64,000 bases of DNA from the NCBI GenBank assembly GCA_963556195.1, contig OY744525.1, positions 56,175,946 to 56,239,945 on the forward strand, given 5' to 3'. The notes below the pieces were generated by a model. It did not search any database. It saw nothing but the letters and a program-made list of their open reading frames with translations, and was not told the DNA's origin. Below, one piece after another: positions 11,137 through 23,824 of the stretch; position 1 is the first letter of the stretch; each line of letters opens with the position of its first letter. Position numbers and translations under genes: made by a program. This DNA is from Sepiola atlantica (taxonomy: Eukaryota; Mollusca; Cephalopoda; Sepiida; Sepiolidae).

Positions 11137-12364
11137 AAAAATACACCTACAATTGACTTTTTATTTAGAGTGGAGGGTTTCGTTCCAAATTCATTTGTGA
11201 CAGTGAGAGTTGACTAACTTGCTGTTTGCGTTCTCTCTTCCCATCACCACTTAAAATACTTTAGTCCAGGCAGGTTTTTTACTTTGTAACTTTTGTGTGA
11301 CCGGATGGATATGTTATATTGATTTTTATAAAAATATATAAATAAATACACATTGATCTTTATTATAAAGTGGGGGATGGATAGACCATTTACAATACAT
11401 CTTATTGTAACACTATCGGTCAGTATGGTTGATAGTCACATTACCCATTCAGAGCAGCTGTTGACCATTCTCTTCAGTCCACGTTGTGTTTAGATCCTCA
11501 ACAGTGTGTGGTCTACTGCCTGTCCAAACGGGTAATAACCAGTCACATTAAGCGTTAGTCATTAATTCTCTACAGAGAATGAATTATCTTGAGTTCGAGA
11601 CGAAGGACTATAGCAGCTGAAAATTAAACACTTGATAAAATATAGGCAAAAATCTTTTTATAAAAATATTCTTTATTTTATCACTGCTTTTCGAAACCCA
11701 ACAAAACTGAAATTATCGGCACTGGGTAAACACGTGTCTCATCTGGAAGACGTTTGTTTCGGTGAGCTCTCCTTTACGGTGTTATATGTTAAGCAATGAT
11801 GTCTGGGCAACACAAGAGATCGATTTTTAAACATTTTGAATCATTTTATTCTAAAAAATAATTTGTTAAAACTGTGGGCAAAATGATTTTGACAAAATAT
11901 CAAACACTAAAGTGTCAAATGGATCTGGATATCAAAGCGTTGCCTTCTTTTCGGGTGAGTTCTCTTTTATGGTTTTTAAATCTTATATTATTAAGAATTG
12001 GTTCTGTGGCAAATACTCCCAGGCCTGCTTTCAGTAGACAGGATTGTTTAACCATCACATAAACGGGAGCTGTCTTCGCTGCATTTTTTATGTAGGCTGT
12101 TTTACCTGATAATTAAAATGTGAAAAAAAGTGAATTATAAAATAGAAACGAAAAAAACTCCTATCATCTATATGTAATACAATTCAAAAATAAAAGAGAG
12201 ACACCTTTTATGAAGCACAGATTCAGACTCTTTAATTGGTATCATCTAAGCTTGTAATAATAATTCTATATGGGTCCAGAAATGATGTTTTTCCTAGAAT
12301 TTTGCTGACATTTCTCTCTCTTTCCTGTAATTAGGTCTCCCAAACTAAAAAAAATGTTTGAAAC

Positions 12365-13060
12365 TCGATCAGGGAACGGTTTCCACTTTGACTTCAATGG
12401 GACCGTTTAAGCTCAATTTAACCAGATTAATATGCAAATAATACTAGACATGTTGCCTCAGTCAAAAATAATGTGGGCGTTTTCTCTCATTTCTCTTCTT
12501 TCTTTGACACACAAAATAATTGTGGTCTATCCGTAAGAGAAAGCTTCTTGAAAATAAAAGTTTTACTGGTAATCTAATGTTCAACCGACTTCTAACTAAC
12601 TAACTGCCCCTGCCCCCTCTGTCTCTCCCCCCCCCCCTGTCTGAGGAACTCAGCTCTTCAATCCAAAGAGTACAGTTCTTGTACTGATCAACCCACCATC
12701 TATGCAAATTGACTACCAACCAGAGCCATCTAGCGAGTCAAAACAGCCAATCTGCAAAGGGGGGATAACTCAATTGGCAACTAAACCACGATAATCTAAG
12801 TTAATTCTTTTTAACCAATACAGATAATTCTGGGTTCACCTTTTCCTTATAAAGGTGAATTTGTCTATTGCAGTGAAATAGCCAGTTGTCTGTTTCTCAT
12901 AGATTGTGAGTTTGATCCTCACTAGTAACCTATGATTTCGACATTTCTTTAATTTTCAAACTACATGCCAAGCAAAGACGGACCCTTTAATGGTGGGGCA
13001 AATCGGGATCACTTCCACTGCTCAATCTGGGTTAAGAATCATCACGTCCACCAAACAAAC
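12365..13060. other. Inserted non-coding sequence, including a possible tRNA-like SINE
   Basis: This stretch is absent from the other copy of the repeat unit. It includes a C-rich tract near 12628 and a tRNA-like segment with a B-box-like GAGTTTGATCCTCACT near 12905. No ORF is supported. Confidence 0.35.
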
Positions 13061-13328
13061 CAACATTTTCTTTTCATTTTATCTAAAAACTTTTGATGTG
13101 GGCACTGATCTTTGCAAAACGTAAACAATGGTAGCAAATTTACTTTAGTAGATCAATTAGCTATTGATTATAACCATTCAAAGTTCATTAGTAAAAAAAA
13201 CAAGTAAGGAACGATAACTCTTACTAAAGGAATAAGAGTTATTTCCCTTAGCTGATTTTTCTTTTTAAAAGGTGACTATTTAAGAATTTCTATACATGAG
13301 AAAACTTTTGGAACATATTAAGTATTTT

Positions 13329-13754
13329 GGTGCTTCTGCTGTTCAGCCCCGACATGTTAGGGTCTCTTTAAAAAAAATAGCTGAAGAAATGTATAAACTG
13401 TGTTGTGTACTTACGTGGTAGCTTAAAAAAAAGACTATACACCAAAAATTATGCAAATTCATCCAGTATTTATTAAATTAAAAATAAAAAACGATTTTAT
13501 CTTTCAGTAACCATTTTTGTTAAACCAGTAAATAAAATTTGAGTTATCTCCCTTGTCTATTTCATAAGTAATAAATATGTAAGAAAACGTACGATCGTTT
13601 TTTTTTCTTCTTTCTCTTATAATTTAATAATTACTGGATGAATTTGCGTAATTTTTTTCTGTACAATCTTATTTTCAGCTAACACGTAAGTGCGTAACAA
13701 AGTTTATACATTTCTTTAAATATTTTAATGTTGTGGCTAAACAGCAGAAGCACC
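13329..13754. mobile_element. Fold-back MITE inserted in the repeat unit
   Basis: Inverted arms of about 150 bp (13329-13485 and 13605-13754) begin GGTGCTTCTGCTGTT. The outer GGTGCTTCTG matches the MITEs at 10789 and 39268, suggesting the same mobilising transposase. The homologous position in copy 1 (near 10515) lacks it and serves as an empty site. Confidence 0.75.
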
Positions 13755-13916
13755 AGCATTTTTTTAAAAAATAAATTGTAGCAAATAACATGGTACAACA
13801 ATAACAACTGAAAATTGGTTAGTCAAAATCAAAGTTTGATTTGTTAGCTTATTTAGGTCCAACTTTAAGAATCCAGTGAACATTATTATATATAGACAGA
13901 TCATTTATAATACACA

Positions 13917-13957
<41 letters not shown>

Positions 13958-14360
13958 AATAGCAAAATCTTATGAATATGAAATTCAAATAGCTGAACTA
14001 ATTCCTTATAGAGAGAGATTAAAGTTTTGAAAGGATTTATCGTTTCCTTGAAGATAGAATTATTTTAGAAAAACAACTGAAAACTCAAACCAATTACTTT
14101 TTATTTGTTCATAGTATTTAATTTGTACCACTGATTAACAATGGCTACCAACTCTAACAAAGACCTTAGTCATCATCATCATCCGGTTTTAATATGTATT
14201 GTGCTGTGAGTGTCCAATACTCTGAGGTGGGTAATACCAGGCAACGTCTCACGCTTACTCCCCATGTGGTTCAATCCAAAGGGTGGATATAAGTCAGTCA
14301 AATCGCTTCTTATGCACTCAAGCCGGGTCTGTCATGTTCCCTAGTGCCTGAGATATTCAG

Positions 14361-14640
14361 TTGTGTTATAGAGTTTATGCAAGACGTGGCTCACTGTACA
14401 TGGTGTATTGCATCAACTTCATAATGCACATGGATATCCCAGAAATTAGAGAGCATGGCACACCAAGAAAAACCTGGCTTAAGTGCATAAGACATGATTT
14501 GACTGCATGCTACATGACTTATATCAACCCTTTGAATCAGAACCTATGGAGAGCAGGCATAAGACGTTGCCTGGTGTTGCCCAACCTGGAGTCTGGGACA
14601 CTTGGAATATCAAAGCCTGTTGGTGATGATAAGGGTTGAG
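14361..14640 (+). pseudogene. LINE ORF2 extreme C-terminus
   Basis: TPRKTWLKCIRHDLTACYMT followed by NLWRAGIRRCLVLPNLESGT is the conserved end of an RTE/CR1-like LINE polyprotein. Only this tail is present. Confidence 0.7.
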
Positions 14641-15574
14641 GCATTCAGTATCTCTCTATTGTCAACTTTTGTATTTATGATAACAAGCCAAGAGAAAGAG
14701 ATTTTTGGTGTTATATTTGATCCAATGACCTCCAACCAACACAGGGAACCCTAACCTCCAGCCAACACAGGGAATGAATTCTTAAACATTTTCAGTCACT
14801 TTTATTTTACAAATATAATTTTTTTAAACTTGCAGGCAAAATGATTTTGATAAAATGTCAAACACAAAAATGGAATTACTTGCCAAATGGATATCAGAGC
14901 GTTGCCTTCTTTTTTGGTGAGTTCTCCTTTGTCATGTTTAAATCGTGTATGATTAGGAATTTGTTCTGCGGCAGATACACCCAGATTGACAGGACTGTTT
15001 AATAACCACACAAACGGGAGCAATCTTCTCTGCATATTTTGATGTAGGCTGTTTTACTAGATAACAAAAATGTGTAAAGACAAAAATGATATAAGATAGA
15101 AAGAAAAATGAAAAAAAACTTTCATCATCGTTGTTGCATTACAATCAGGATTTCAAATTAATATGGGAGACAACTTTTCATGAGGTGCAGATTCAGGTTC
15201 TTTCATTGACATTATCATTTTTGTTGAGATCTTTCTCATTTTCCTGTAATTAGGTATTCCAAACTATTCTTTATTATCTTTATATCTAAAAAAAAAAAAA
15301 ACTGTGAATGTGGGCACATAAATTTTTACAAAACATAAAAACTGATTTGTATTATTCGGACTACTGTTCTCATCTTGGGTGTTATTCTCACGTTTTGGCA
15401 AATGTAACCTCCGATCTTCTTCAGGTGTATCTTGTCAAACTCGGGAATCTTTCTGTCAAACTCGGGAATCTGTATGACATTTCGAATGGAACTTTTTATT
15501 TAATCCACGAGGGTAGCTTGCTCCTTCCGCCAGCCATGACCGTGTAGAAGTCTTAAGTAATTCATAATTGTATT

Positions 15575-15675
15575 CTTAGTATCACCCGCACTGAGGATTG
15601 AACCTTCAACCTCCAGAAGACTGTCACTTAAAACTGATTATTACTGAGCGTTTTATCCGTTATGCCATGGGTTTT
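15575..15675 (-). repeat. tRNA-like SINE, inverted copy
   Basis: The reverse complement of GAGGATTGAACCTTCAACC and the following sequence matches the tRNA-like block at 9378-9480. It lies in segment D of the repeat unit but in the opposite orientation to the 9.4-kb copy. Confidence 0.55.
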
Positions 15676-15789
15676 TGCTATCTACGTGGATTAAATAAAG
15701 GATTCCATTCGAAATTACGTACAAATTCCCAAGTTCGACAAAATACACTTGAAGAAGCTAAAACATTGTGAGAATAATATCCAAGGTGA

Positions 15790-17370
15790 GGCTTTGTTTC
15801 TAGGACGATAGCTCTTGATATATCAAAGGCCTTCAACAGGGTTTCGCACAAAAGTTTTCTTCGCCAGCTTTTTAGTTATGGAATATCTGGAAATGTTCTT
15901 TCAACAATCAAATCCTTTCTTTCCGATAAGTTTATAAAAGTAGTTGTTGATGGGCAGAAGTTTGAAACACATAGCATCAATGCTGGCGTGCTTCAAGGAT
16001 TCATTGATGTTAAAGAATTCTCTAAATCTCTCTCATCTGACTTAGAACAACAAGTGGTGCAAGAGGATGAAAAAGTGGCTTGTTTCTTTCAACACCTCTA
16101 AAATCAAGCTTCTCTCCTTTCACTACCAACGCTCGAATCCTCATTTCTCCCCAGTTGAAATGAATGGCTATCTCCTTGAGGAAATCCCCTTCATCGGTAA
16201 GCTCCTAGAACTGACTTTCATTCTAAACCTGAAATGGAAGATTTTTTTGATTTTTTTTTTTTTTTTATGGAAGTCGCTCCAGACAAGGCATGAAGCCACT
16301 TGATGTATGGAGCTAAAAAAAAAACCTACTTCAAGGTTAAAAACTAGCCAATGATAAGTGCTAGATGGATAGATTCCGACCCAGAAAAACAGCAATTCTT
16401 TCCCCTTTGGCAGAAACATCGCTCATGGAATATGAGGACTAAAGAACAAAATAAGTGAAGCAAGAGTTACGAGGCTGCCGAAAGTAAATCGAAATTTCAC
16501 TTTCTACTCTCCTTTTAGGAAGCATAAATGCCTGCTTCAACTGCATTTTATATCGCTGATTTTAATATTCAAATAGGAGATACAAACTTAAATCGATTTA
16601 AAAACTTTGAGAAAAATTTCGCTCCAACAGGAGTTTAACTCTACAAAATTAAAACATTTCTAAACCCATAACTTCAGTTATGGGATCTATATTTCCACAC
16701 ACAGACATCATTCATGGAATGTGAGGACTATAGGACAAAATAAGGGAAGCAAGAGTTATGAGGCTGCCGAAAGTAAACCCAAGGTCCACTTTCTACTTTT
16801 CTTACATCAAATCTGTTGCTAAGGTTGGCAGAAAAATGGTTGGATCATTCTACCTCTTCAGAACGTACCTCACTGCTGACACAATCCTCTAGATGGCACA
16901 CTGCTGCCATATCTGGGGAGGCACCGCTCAAAGTACTCTCTCTTGCCTTGACAGAGTGCAAAACCAACTTCACAATCTAGTGGGAAATGATCTCTTCTCT
17001 ATCCTGCAACCTCTTTCACACAGAAGAGATGTTGCTGGTCTCTCTCTACTCTATCGTTATGTTCATGGTAGAGCTGAGCTACAATCCTTGTCCCCCCCCC
17101 CTGTAAAACATTCACTGCAAACACTCACCTAACAAAGAACTTTTCTTTCTCTCTCTACCTAAAACCAAACGGAGCTTCCATGAACAAAGTTTCTTTCCCA
17201 GAACATCCTATGTGTGGAATGAAATACCGTGAGCCTGCTTCCCAGCTGACTATAACATGGTTGTCTTCAAGTCTAATGTAAACAAATACTTGTTGAGTCC
17301 TCCTAAGTAATCTTCTGCTTATTCCACCCACTGTTTCCAATCCTTCATGGTGGTGATCAAATTTATGTAT
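15790..17370 (+). pseudogene. LINE ORF2, disrupted
   Basis: RT sequence ALDISKAFNRVSHKSFLRQL is followed by a degenerate segment at 15810-16250, then C-terminal sequence HCCHIWGGTAQS and SHRRDVAGLSLLYRYVHG at 16893-17132 and a tail to about 17370. The interior 16255-16800 is interrupted by an antisense LINE 3' tail (GGAAGTCGCTCCAGACAAGG, about 16268-16320) and a short duplicated segment. Several stops and frameshifts are present. Confidence 0.8.
16423..16800. repeat. Direct repeat pair of ~88 bp
   Basis: TCATGGAATATGAGGACTA and about 70 following bases at 16423-16510 recur at 16712-16800, with a 200-bp spacer and roughly ten substitutions. Both lie inside the LINE interruption. Confidence 0.75.
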
Positions 17371-17399
17371 TTTTTCTGTGTAAACGCGGAAAATCAATC

Positions 17400-17925
17400 G
17401 AAAAATGTGGAAAACTAATGTAAATCACAATGAAAAAGAACGCGGAAAATCAATCGAAAGCACAATTGTAAAATGTGGAAAATCAATCAAAAACACAAAT
17501 AATTTAACGCCACGTGCGCAGAGCATCATTATAACAGAGATCATTGTTTTAGCATTAATAAATAAGAAATTTTCTTCAAGAAATATGTCTGTAATGAAAA
17601 AATTCCATGACGTTTATTTTATTTCATTTTTTAATATAAATAATTTTTTTTAGATTTTTATCGAGATTATTGCCCTTCCGAACATCCATACTTACAAAAG
17701 CTAAACATGTACATCAGGGCTGGGTTACTCTTCCAAATAACCACAATGGTTATTCGGAAAAGTAACCCAACCTTACTCTTCCGAATAACCATAATCTTTA
17801 TAATTAGTAAAAAATAAAATAAATATATACTAGTGTACATCCTCCGTTAAAAATTATGCTCCTGCTTTTTCATTCGTATGCTTTAGTGTCGTCTGCCTTC
17901 AGACTTTCAAATCGTAAAAGCTTGT
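17400..17925. other. No gene recognised
   Basis: Short imperfect repeats of CGGAAAATCAATCGAAA and CTTCCGAATAACCA occur here. No coding feature is supported. Confidence 0.4.
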
Positions 17926-18080
17926 TATGGGGAGGATGGGGGCTTGCCACTCGGGCTTAGGGTTAGTGGTAGGGTTAAGAGGTTTGGGGGGAGGGCTTGC
18001 CATCCGGACTTAGGGTTAGTGGTAGGGTTAATGGAGGGAGCTCGGCACTCGGACTTAGGGTTAGTAGTAGGGTTAAGGGA
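17926..18080. repeat. ~53-bp minisatellite containing TTAGGGTTAG
   Basis: Three units each contain ACTTAGGGTTAGTGGTAGGG or a close variant. The telomere-like hexamer is part of a longer unit and is not itself tandemly repeated. Confidence 0.85.
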
Positions 18081-18339
18081 TAATGATAAAGTATTTTTTA
18101 CTAACATTTCAGCATAATAAATACCCCACCTCCACACCAAAAATCGCACAGAGAGAAAACATTGTACTTTTTCAATCTAATGTCATGAATTCTTCCTCTC
18201 AGAAAAGCAACACGTGGTCTGTCTCACTGTGAACATGAAAGCAAAAGCACTTGTGTAAACTCGAAATGAGTTTTCAACGGAACGAAGAAGGTCAGAAACC
18301 AACAAAATAGACGAAAGATGTTTTTATAAATTTGAATTT

Positions 18340-18755
18340 TCGGTGCAACTTCGAAAAAGCCTCAATAAGGCAAAACAAATAGTAAATAGATATCTTTATT
18401 ATGTATGTGACCGGGACGGAACAATGATATCGTACACCAAACATTACGTAAATTGATCAAGTAGGTTTGTTTTTATCACAGAAAATCAAATTTTGTCATT
18501 TTTTTTTTCCACGCTCACTTGTCAGAAGCTTGGCTGACTTATGTCCCTTGTTTTTCAAAGATGAAAACGTGACAAGTTCGCATGACAAAAAAAAATGACA
18601 TTTGATTATGTGTGATAAAAAAAAAAACTACTTGATCAATTTACGTAATTTTACATACATACAGTCACATACATAATACCAGTATGTCTTTATTTTTATT
18701 TATTATTTGTTTTTCCTTATTGAGGTTTTTCCGAAATTGCACCAAATATTTATTT
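18340..18755. repeat. Fold-back repeat
   Basis: Imperfect inverted arms at about 18342-18514 and 18585-18755 share CTTGATCAATTTACGTAAT and the outer CCTCAATAAGG. No ORF. It is probably a non-autonomous DNA element. Confidence 0.7.
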
Positions 18756-19040
18756 TAATAATAGATATCTACAATACAGGACGAGCACAGCATATCGAAA
18801 ATTGAATAAAAATCGTCATGTTTATATATTTTTTTTTAAATAGGACTCATTTCGAATTTTTACACAACGCCATAACAAATGTTTACATGAATGTGTGCGT
18901 ATTCTGAATGGTTACCAGATAAATAAAATATAGAAAAACATTTGTTTCACAAAATAATTCTTTTGTTTTCGCAACACATCAAAATCAATGAAGAAAACAA
19001 AATCAACGAAACCATTTTTAAGTCTTTAAAAAAAATTAGG

Positions 19041-19802
19041 TGCAATTTTACTTATAGGCCAATCAAGTTAATTGTTTTCATGTAAAAGCATTATTTTGTA
19101 CTTACTCAGTCATATTTTATCTCTCACGCCCCGAAAAAGAATTTAAAAATATCAAGCAGAACTTTAATTAGAACGATTTTTCCATTTTCATAAACAACCT
19201 GTATTTGTGAGAGGGCCGACATTTTGGGCTGTGAGCGGTTGGTAGAATAGACAAGGGCATTAACTCCGTTTTTATTTTTAGAATTATAAAAAGAAAGAAA
19301 CACATAAGCAATAGTAATAAAATATATATTTATTAAATAAAAAAATAGAAAATTAAATAATTATTTTTACTTTGTTCACCGGGATACTTGCCACGATATA
19401 ATTTTCTTGTTTTTTTTTTTTTTTTTTTTTTTCATATTTACATGGTAATAGCGACCAAATATGGATAATAAAATATATATGTATTAAATAAAAAAAATAG
19501 AAAATTAAATAATTATTTTTAATTTATTCAACGGGATACTTTCCACGACGTGCCTACCTAGGGGACCCAATTTCGCGACACTTATCTGCCCTTAGTTCGC
19601 TAACCGGCCACTCCGAAAATGTCAGATTCTACATTTCATCTCGCCCTTATGAAAATGGAAAAATCGTTCTAATTAAAGTTCTGCTTGATATTTTTAAATT
19701 CTTTTTCGGGGCGTGAGAGATAAAATATGACTGAGTAAGTACAAAATAATGCTTTTACATGAAAACAATTAACTTGATTGGCCTATAAGTAAAATTGCAC
19801 CA
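19041..19802. mobile_element. Fold-back element with ~155-bp arms
   Basis: Arms 19041-19195 and 19648-19802 are near-perfect inverted copies starting GTGCAATTTTACTTATAGG. A weaker inner inverted similarity includes GACATTTT and AAGGGCA blocks. The centre is AT-rich and non-coding. It lies 33 bp from the Merlin-like ORF, but a mechanistic link is not shown. Confidence 0.8.
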
Positions 19803-19835
19803 AAAATTATTATATATTTTTTAACAACATAATTC

Positions 19836-20474
19836 TTAAACACAATAAATATCAGCGATGCAGCACATAATCTCGCCAAATTTATTAGCCCCCACTCTTT
19901 CTCGCCACATAATTTCGGCTCCTTTTAGCCACTGTCTTCGATGGTATTTGCGATGAATGGATTCACCTTCGTCATCAATCTCAATTTTTATCGGATTTTC
20001 ATCCTCTGAGTCTGAAGGACCTTCCGATTTTTGTTGTATAAATTGCGCGCAAATATCTCTGAGATACTTACACCAGTCAACCATGATCGATTCGCTAACG
20101 GACGTCTCTTCCCTCATAGTCTTCTGCGAAAAATCCTTACTCCACATATAAATTATAGTTATAAGTTGTCGTAAGGAAAGGCGGCTTCTCTCGAAAAATG
20201 AGTTTTTCCGTATCGTACGCTGAAATCCGTCTTTACGACAAGACCATCTCCAACCATCTGTTGACTTCGAAAACCGGGTTAATGAGCATGGTAAATTACA
20301 TATTTCACAGATACAAGAGTTGGCTATTAACCGACGCTTGGCAAGCCATTGAATAACTTCTAATTTCTCATTTGTTTGTCCCAAAAGTTCGCCGATTGTT
20401 ATTTCTTCAGCCTGCACGAAATCACTTGAATAAACATCAGTTACAATATACTTTGGACGCATTCGACAAGCCAT
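19836..20474 (-). pseudogene. Merlin/ISXO2-like transposase, C-terminally truncated
   Basis: The 212-residue frame has a cysteine-rich N-terminal segment (CICEICNLPCS, residues ~74-84), then KNSFFERSRLSLRQL, which matches the N-terminal region of the Merlin element at 37.2 kb (KDSFFEKSKLSLKKY). The start of the catalytic domain follows (DDEGESIHRKYHRRQWLKG). The protein then ends at about the point where the rest of the DDE domain should begin, so two of the three catalytic residues are missing. I found no matching inverted repeats around it. It could be a truncated transposon or a short host-retained derivative. Confidence 0.6.
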
Positions 20475-21385
20475 TGTTTATTGCTGTGATGGTTTTCCGG
20501 GAATTACTCAAACAACAAGACACGAGTGGCAAAGGGCAGATAACCCAACATTTTATTATTTGGGGGGGGGGGGTATTTAAACAAAGGGCGACAACTCCTC
20601 GCTCACAATCTCTATTATCACAAAACTGTCAGACAAGAGCTCGTCTGCGTTTTTTGCCAACACAAGACTTGGCCGTGGCCGTTATAATAGTAAACTTAAG
20701 GCCTGTTCCCTGGAAAATTACGTCATGCTATAGAGTTACAAACGAGAGCTGTCGAACAGTCATACTATGAGCATTTTGACCCGTCCCTTCACTTAAAAAA
20801 TCACCAAAATTCAGGAAATCAAACAATTTTAATGAAATTTTCAGTATTCATAACAATCACTGAATATAATTAACCCATTACTTTATTAGAAATCTTAGTG
20901 CAAATGTATTATTTCGTGTATTTTGCGTAGGGTAGACTGAAAATATTAAATTAATACTTAATAATAAAATAGTGTTGTCATAATTATTTTAATTTTTAAA
21001 ACATGAAAATTTTTCTTTGAAAAATAATTTGTCTGATTTAATACTCATTCTTTAAATAATTTCATTCTTTCCGGATTATTTTTAATGTTTGAGTTGATTG
21101 TTATGACAACTTCGTCTACATCGAATGAAAAGACTAGTATCAGTTATGCTGCATCTCTTGGTTTATAAACACAAGAAGAAGAAGGCAAATCCCTTTTCTT
21201 AGGGAGTTTTATTCTTTATATGAACATTTCATTACAATTAGTTTTAGCTGAATAATTTGATAAGAGTTGCTCTCATAACAAAAAACACCTTTACTAAAGT
21301 TATATCAAAGGGTACTTAAAAAAAGCGAATGAATGTATTTTTTATGAAAATAAAGCATCGTAGATGTTAACAAAAAAAAATATGG
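20475..21385. other. No gene recognised
   Basis: A G-run near 20563 and AT-rich sequence. No coding or RNA feature is supported. Confidence 0.4.
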
Positions 21386-22165
21386 TGTACCCCGTATATA
21401 AGAGAGCTGTTGGGACCGGAGAAGAAGTCTCTTATATCCGGATTTTGTCTATTTTGTTTAGGTAAGAATGGGAACACTTCATATAACGCTTTTTACGTAC
21501 AGAACACTTGTTTATTTAACAGTTATAGACATAAACAAAAACAAAAACACAGACAAAAATACATTTCCAATCAGTTTTCACAAATAAATCAGTCAAAAAT
21601 TACTTTTTCTTAAAAAAGTCAGTCATTTTTTATTGTACAGAAATCTCTTTGTTAACATAATGAATACTTTCATACAGTCCGTATATCATTTTGAATGCGC
21701 CATCAGGATTACTGCTTTTTGCTTCAAAGTAGGCTGTCAGAGTTTCAAGCGCATTCAATGCAGCCAGAGAATTTGGCAATGGTTTGTCACTTTTAGAAAC
21801 TTCAGAACTTATGCTTTCAGCATCATCATCTTCGTCAAAATCTTGATCATCCGTGTGATGTCCGTGTCAGTCAGTTCTCCATAACATTGTGTACTGTCAT
21901 CGAAGCTGATAAATTTGTCAAAATCTGTTTGCTCCATGACCGATGGTGGAGAAATTTGATCATTTTCGTCGAGTATTTCTTCCACTTCAGCCTGTGATTC
22001 AATGACAAAGCCGGCCTTTTTAAAACAATTTTGAATATATCCGGGTTTCTCTTCTATCTGGGTCTCTTCTATCCGGGTCTAATTTATATACATTAACAAG
22101 GCTCTAATTTGGGACCAGATAAAATTTCTCTTATATCCAGGTCTCTTATATCCGGGTTAAAAATA
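21386..22165 (-). mobile_element. pogo/Tigger-like transposon relic
   Basis: The termini are inverted and related: CCCGTATATAAGAGA near 21390, and near 22140 the complement of CCCGGATATAAGAGA, with extra copies of the CTCTTATATCCGG motif near each end. On the minus strand about 22025-21855 reads FKKAGFVIESQAEVEE and DTDIT, resembling the C-terminal end of pogo/Tigger DDE transposases. Only that end is recognisable and the catalytic core is gone, so it is an internally deleted, dead element. Confidence 0.6.
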
Positions 22166-22350
22166 TAGTTCTCATATCTTCAAGTAGTACCAAGAATGAA
22201 GAAGGAGTTATTTATTAAATTACAAAGTCTTTGTATTTGTCAGGTGCTCTCCACACTCAGAGATCTTCACACGGATTTGGTGTGGGCCTCACTTTCTGCA
22301 TCAATCTCACTTGGTGAGCTTCATCGTTATATGTAGGCGTAGAGATATTA

Positions 22351-23630
22351 AGGTTGGTGCAAAAACAATGGCGTTTTCTCACATATGTTATATTTATATG
22401 TTTTCTGAATTAGTTTATTGATAAATATAGCGTTGTTATAGGTCATTTTAAGGCGCGTTTTTCGCTCTATCGAATCATGTTATTCGTTTCCATTTTTAAT
22501 CTCTTCATTTATTGTTTTTGCAGGCTTTTCGACAGCATGGGCAATATTGAAATCCGCACGATATTCTTGTTCCAGTTCAAACTAGGCCGAAAAGCTGCCG
22601 AGACAGCTCGTGACATCAATGATGCGTTTGGCCCAGGAACCACTAACGAACGTACGGCACAAAGGTGGTTCAAGAAATTTCACAATGGTGACGAGAGCCT
22701 CGAAGATGAAGACGGTCAAGGCCGGCCAACTGCGGTTGATAACGAAGATCTGAAAGCCTTAATTGAAGCCGATCCTCGCAAAACCACACAAGAAGTTGCT
22801 GATGAACTTGAGGTTGACCACTCAACAGTCGTTTGCCATTTGATCAAATAGAGAAGTCAAAAAAGCTGGATAAATGGGTGCCGCACGAATTGAACGATAA
22901 TCAAAAAATCGTCGTTTTGAGGTGTCTTCTACTCTCTTGCTGTGCAACAGAAACTGCCCATTTTCTCAAGCAAATTGTGACGTGTGATGAGAAGTGGATC
23001 TTCTATGACAATCGGTGATGTTCGGCACAGTGGTTGGATGCCGGCGAAGCTCCAAAACACTTCCCGAAGCCGAAATTGCACCAAAAAAAGATTATGGTGA
23101 CTGTTTGGTAGTCTGCGACCAGTCTCATCCATCACAACTTCTTGAATCCGAGCAAAACGATTACGGCGGAGAAGTACTGTAAACAAATTGACGAAATACA
23201 CCAGAAGCTCCAACGTATGCACCCGAAATTACTCAATATGTAGGAACCAATTCGCCTCCATGACAACGCCCACCCACATGTTGCACAACTGACCCTGCAG
23301 AAGCTGAATGAATTGGGCTATGAGACTCTGCCTCATCCGCCATATTCACCGGACCTCTCACTCACCGATTATCACTTTTTTAAGCATCTCGACAACTTCC
23401 TGCGCGAGAAATGCTTCAGAAGCCGAGATGATGCTGAATCGGCCTTCAATGACTTCATCGCTTCCAGAACTCTGGATTTTTATGATAATGGAATAAATAA
23501 ACTTGCTTCCCGTTGGCAAAAATGTGTTGATTCTAATGGTTCTTATTTTGATTAATAAAGTTTGGTATAAAAGAAGTTGTGGTCTTTTGAAGTTGAACGT
23601 CAAAAAACGCCATTGTTTTTGCATCAACCC
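22351..23630 (+). mobile_element. Mariner transposon, complete but inactive
   Basis: Terminal inverted repeats of ~27 bp (AGGTTGGTGCAAAAACAATG at the left, its near-complement ending GCATCAACCC at the right) enclose 1.28 kb with one transposase gene, the usual size for mariner. TA lies at the left boundary. The flanking target duplication is not clear on the right. Confidence 0.9.
22537..23555 (+). pseudogene. Mariner transposase (DD34D), broken
   Basis: The N-terminal helix-turn-helix region (GRKAAETARDINDAFGPGTT, TAQRWFKKFHNGDESL, STVVCHLI) ends at a stop at 22849-22851. The rest continues in another frame from about 22835 with VTCDEKWI (first Asp), LHDNAHPHV (second Asp) and YSPDLSLTDYHFFKHLD (third Asp), ending GSYFD at 23555. 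Besides that frameshift, in-frame stops occur near 23017, 23108 and 23240. All three catalytic aspartates are still readable, so the copy is moderately young but cannot make enzyme. Confidence 0.9.
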
Positions 23631-23824
23631 AATAATAGTACAAGTGGCATCCTCACTAGTAGATTTGGAGGCTATATCTCGCACATTGACTGTTGTTTCG
23701 ATGTTTGAGGATAGTGAGCATGGGTATAGTGAAGATTTATGTCTACAAGGGTAGCAAAGGTTACAGGTTTGTCATGCTTACTTGCTTTGACATGGTTTCC
23801 TATATATACAGGTCCTGGCTTTGC

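Larger units (their letters stand above)
10385..13140 (+). repeat. Unclassified repeat unit, copy 1 (segments A-B-C)
   Basis: Segment A (about 10394-10680) aligns with 13201-13890. Segment B (about 11825-12360) aligns with 14775-15265. Segment C (about 13080-13140) aligns with about 15290-15345. Order and strand are conserved, so a unit of roughly 2.5-3 kb is present twice. This copy has gained a MITE (10789-11136) and about 700 bp of other sequence. No transposase or RT is visible in the shared parts, so its class is unknown. Confidence 0.55.
13201..15785 (+). repeat. Unclassified repeat unit, copy 2 (segments A-B-C-D)
   Basis: This copy carries segments A, B, C and D in order. Segment A is interrupted by the fold-back at 13329-13754, and the interval between A and B contains a (TA)n tract (13919-13952) and a LINE fragment (14361-14640). 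Nothing coding is shared between copies. Confidence 0.55.

Noticed and set aside
17926..18080. Possible interstitial telomere repeat (TTAGGG)
   Set aside because: The hexamer occurs once or twice within a ~53-bp minisatellite unit and is not a tandem TTAGGG array.
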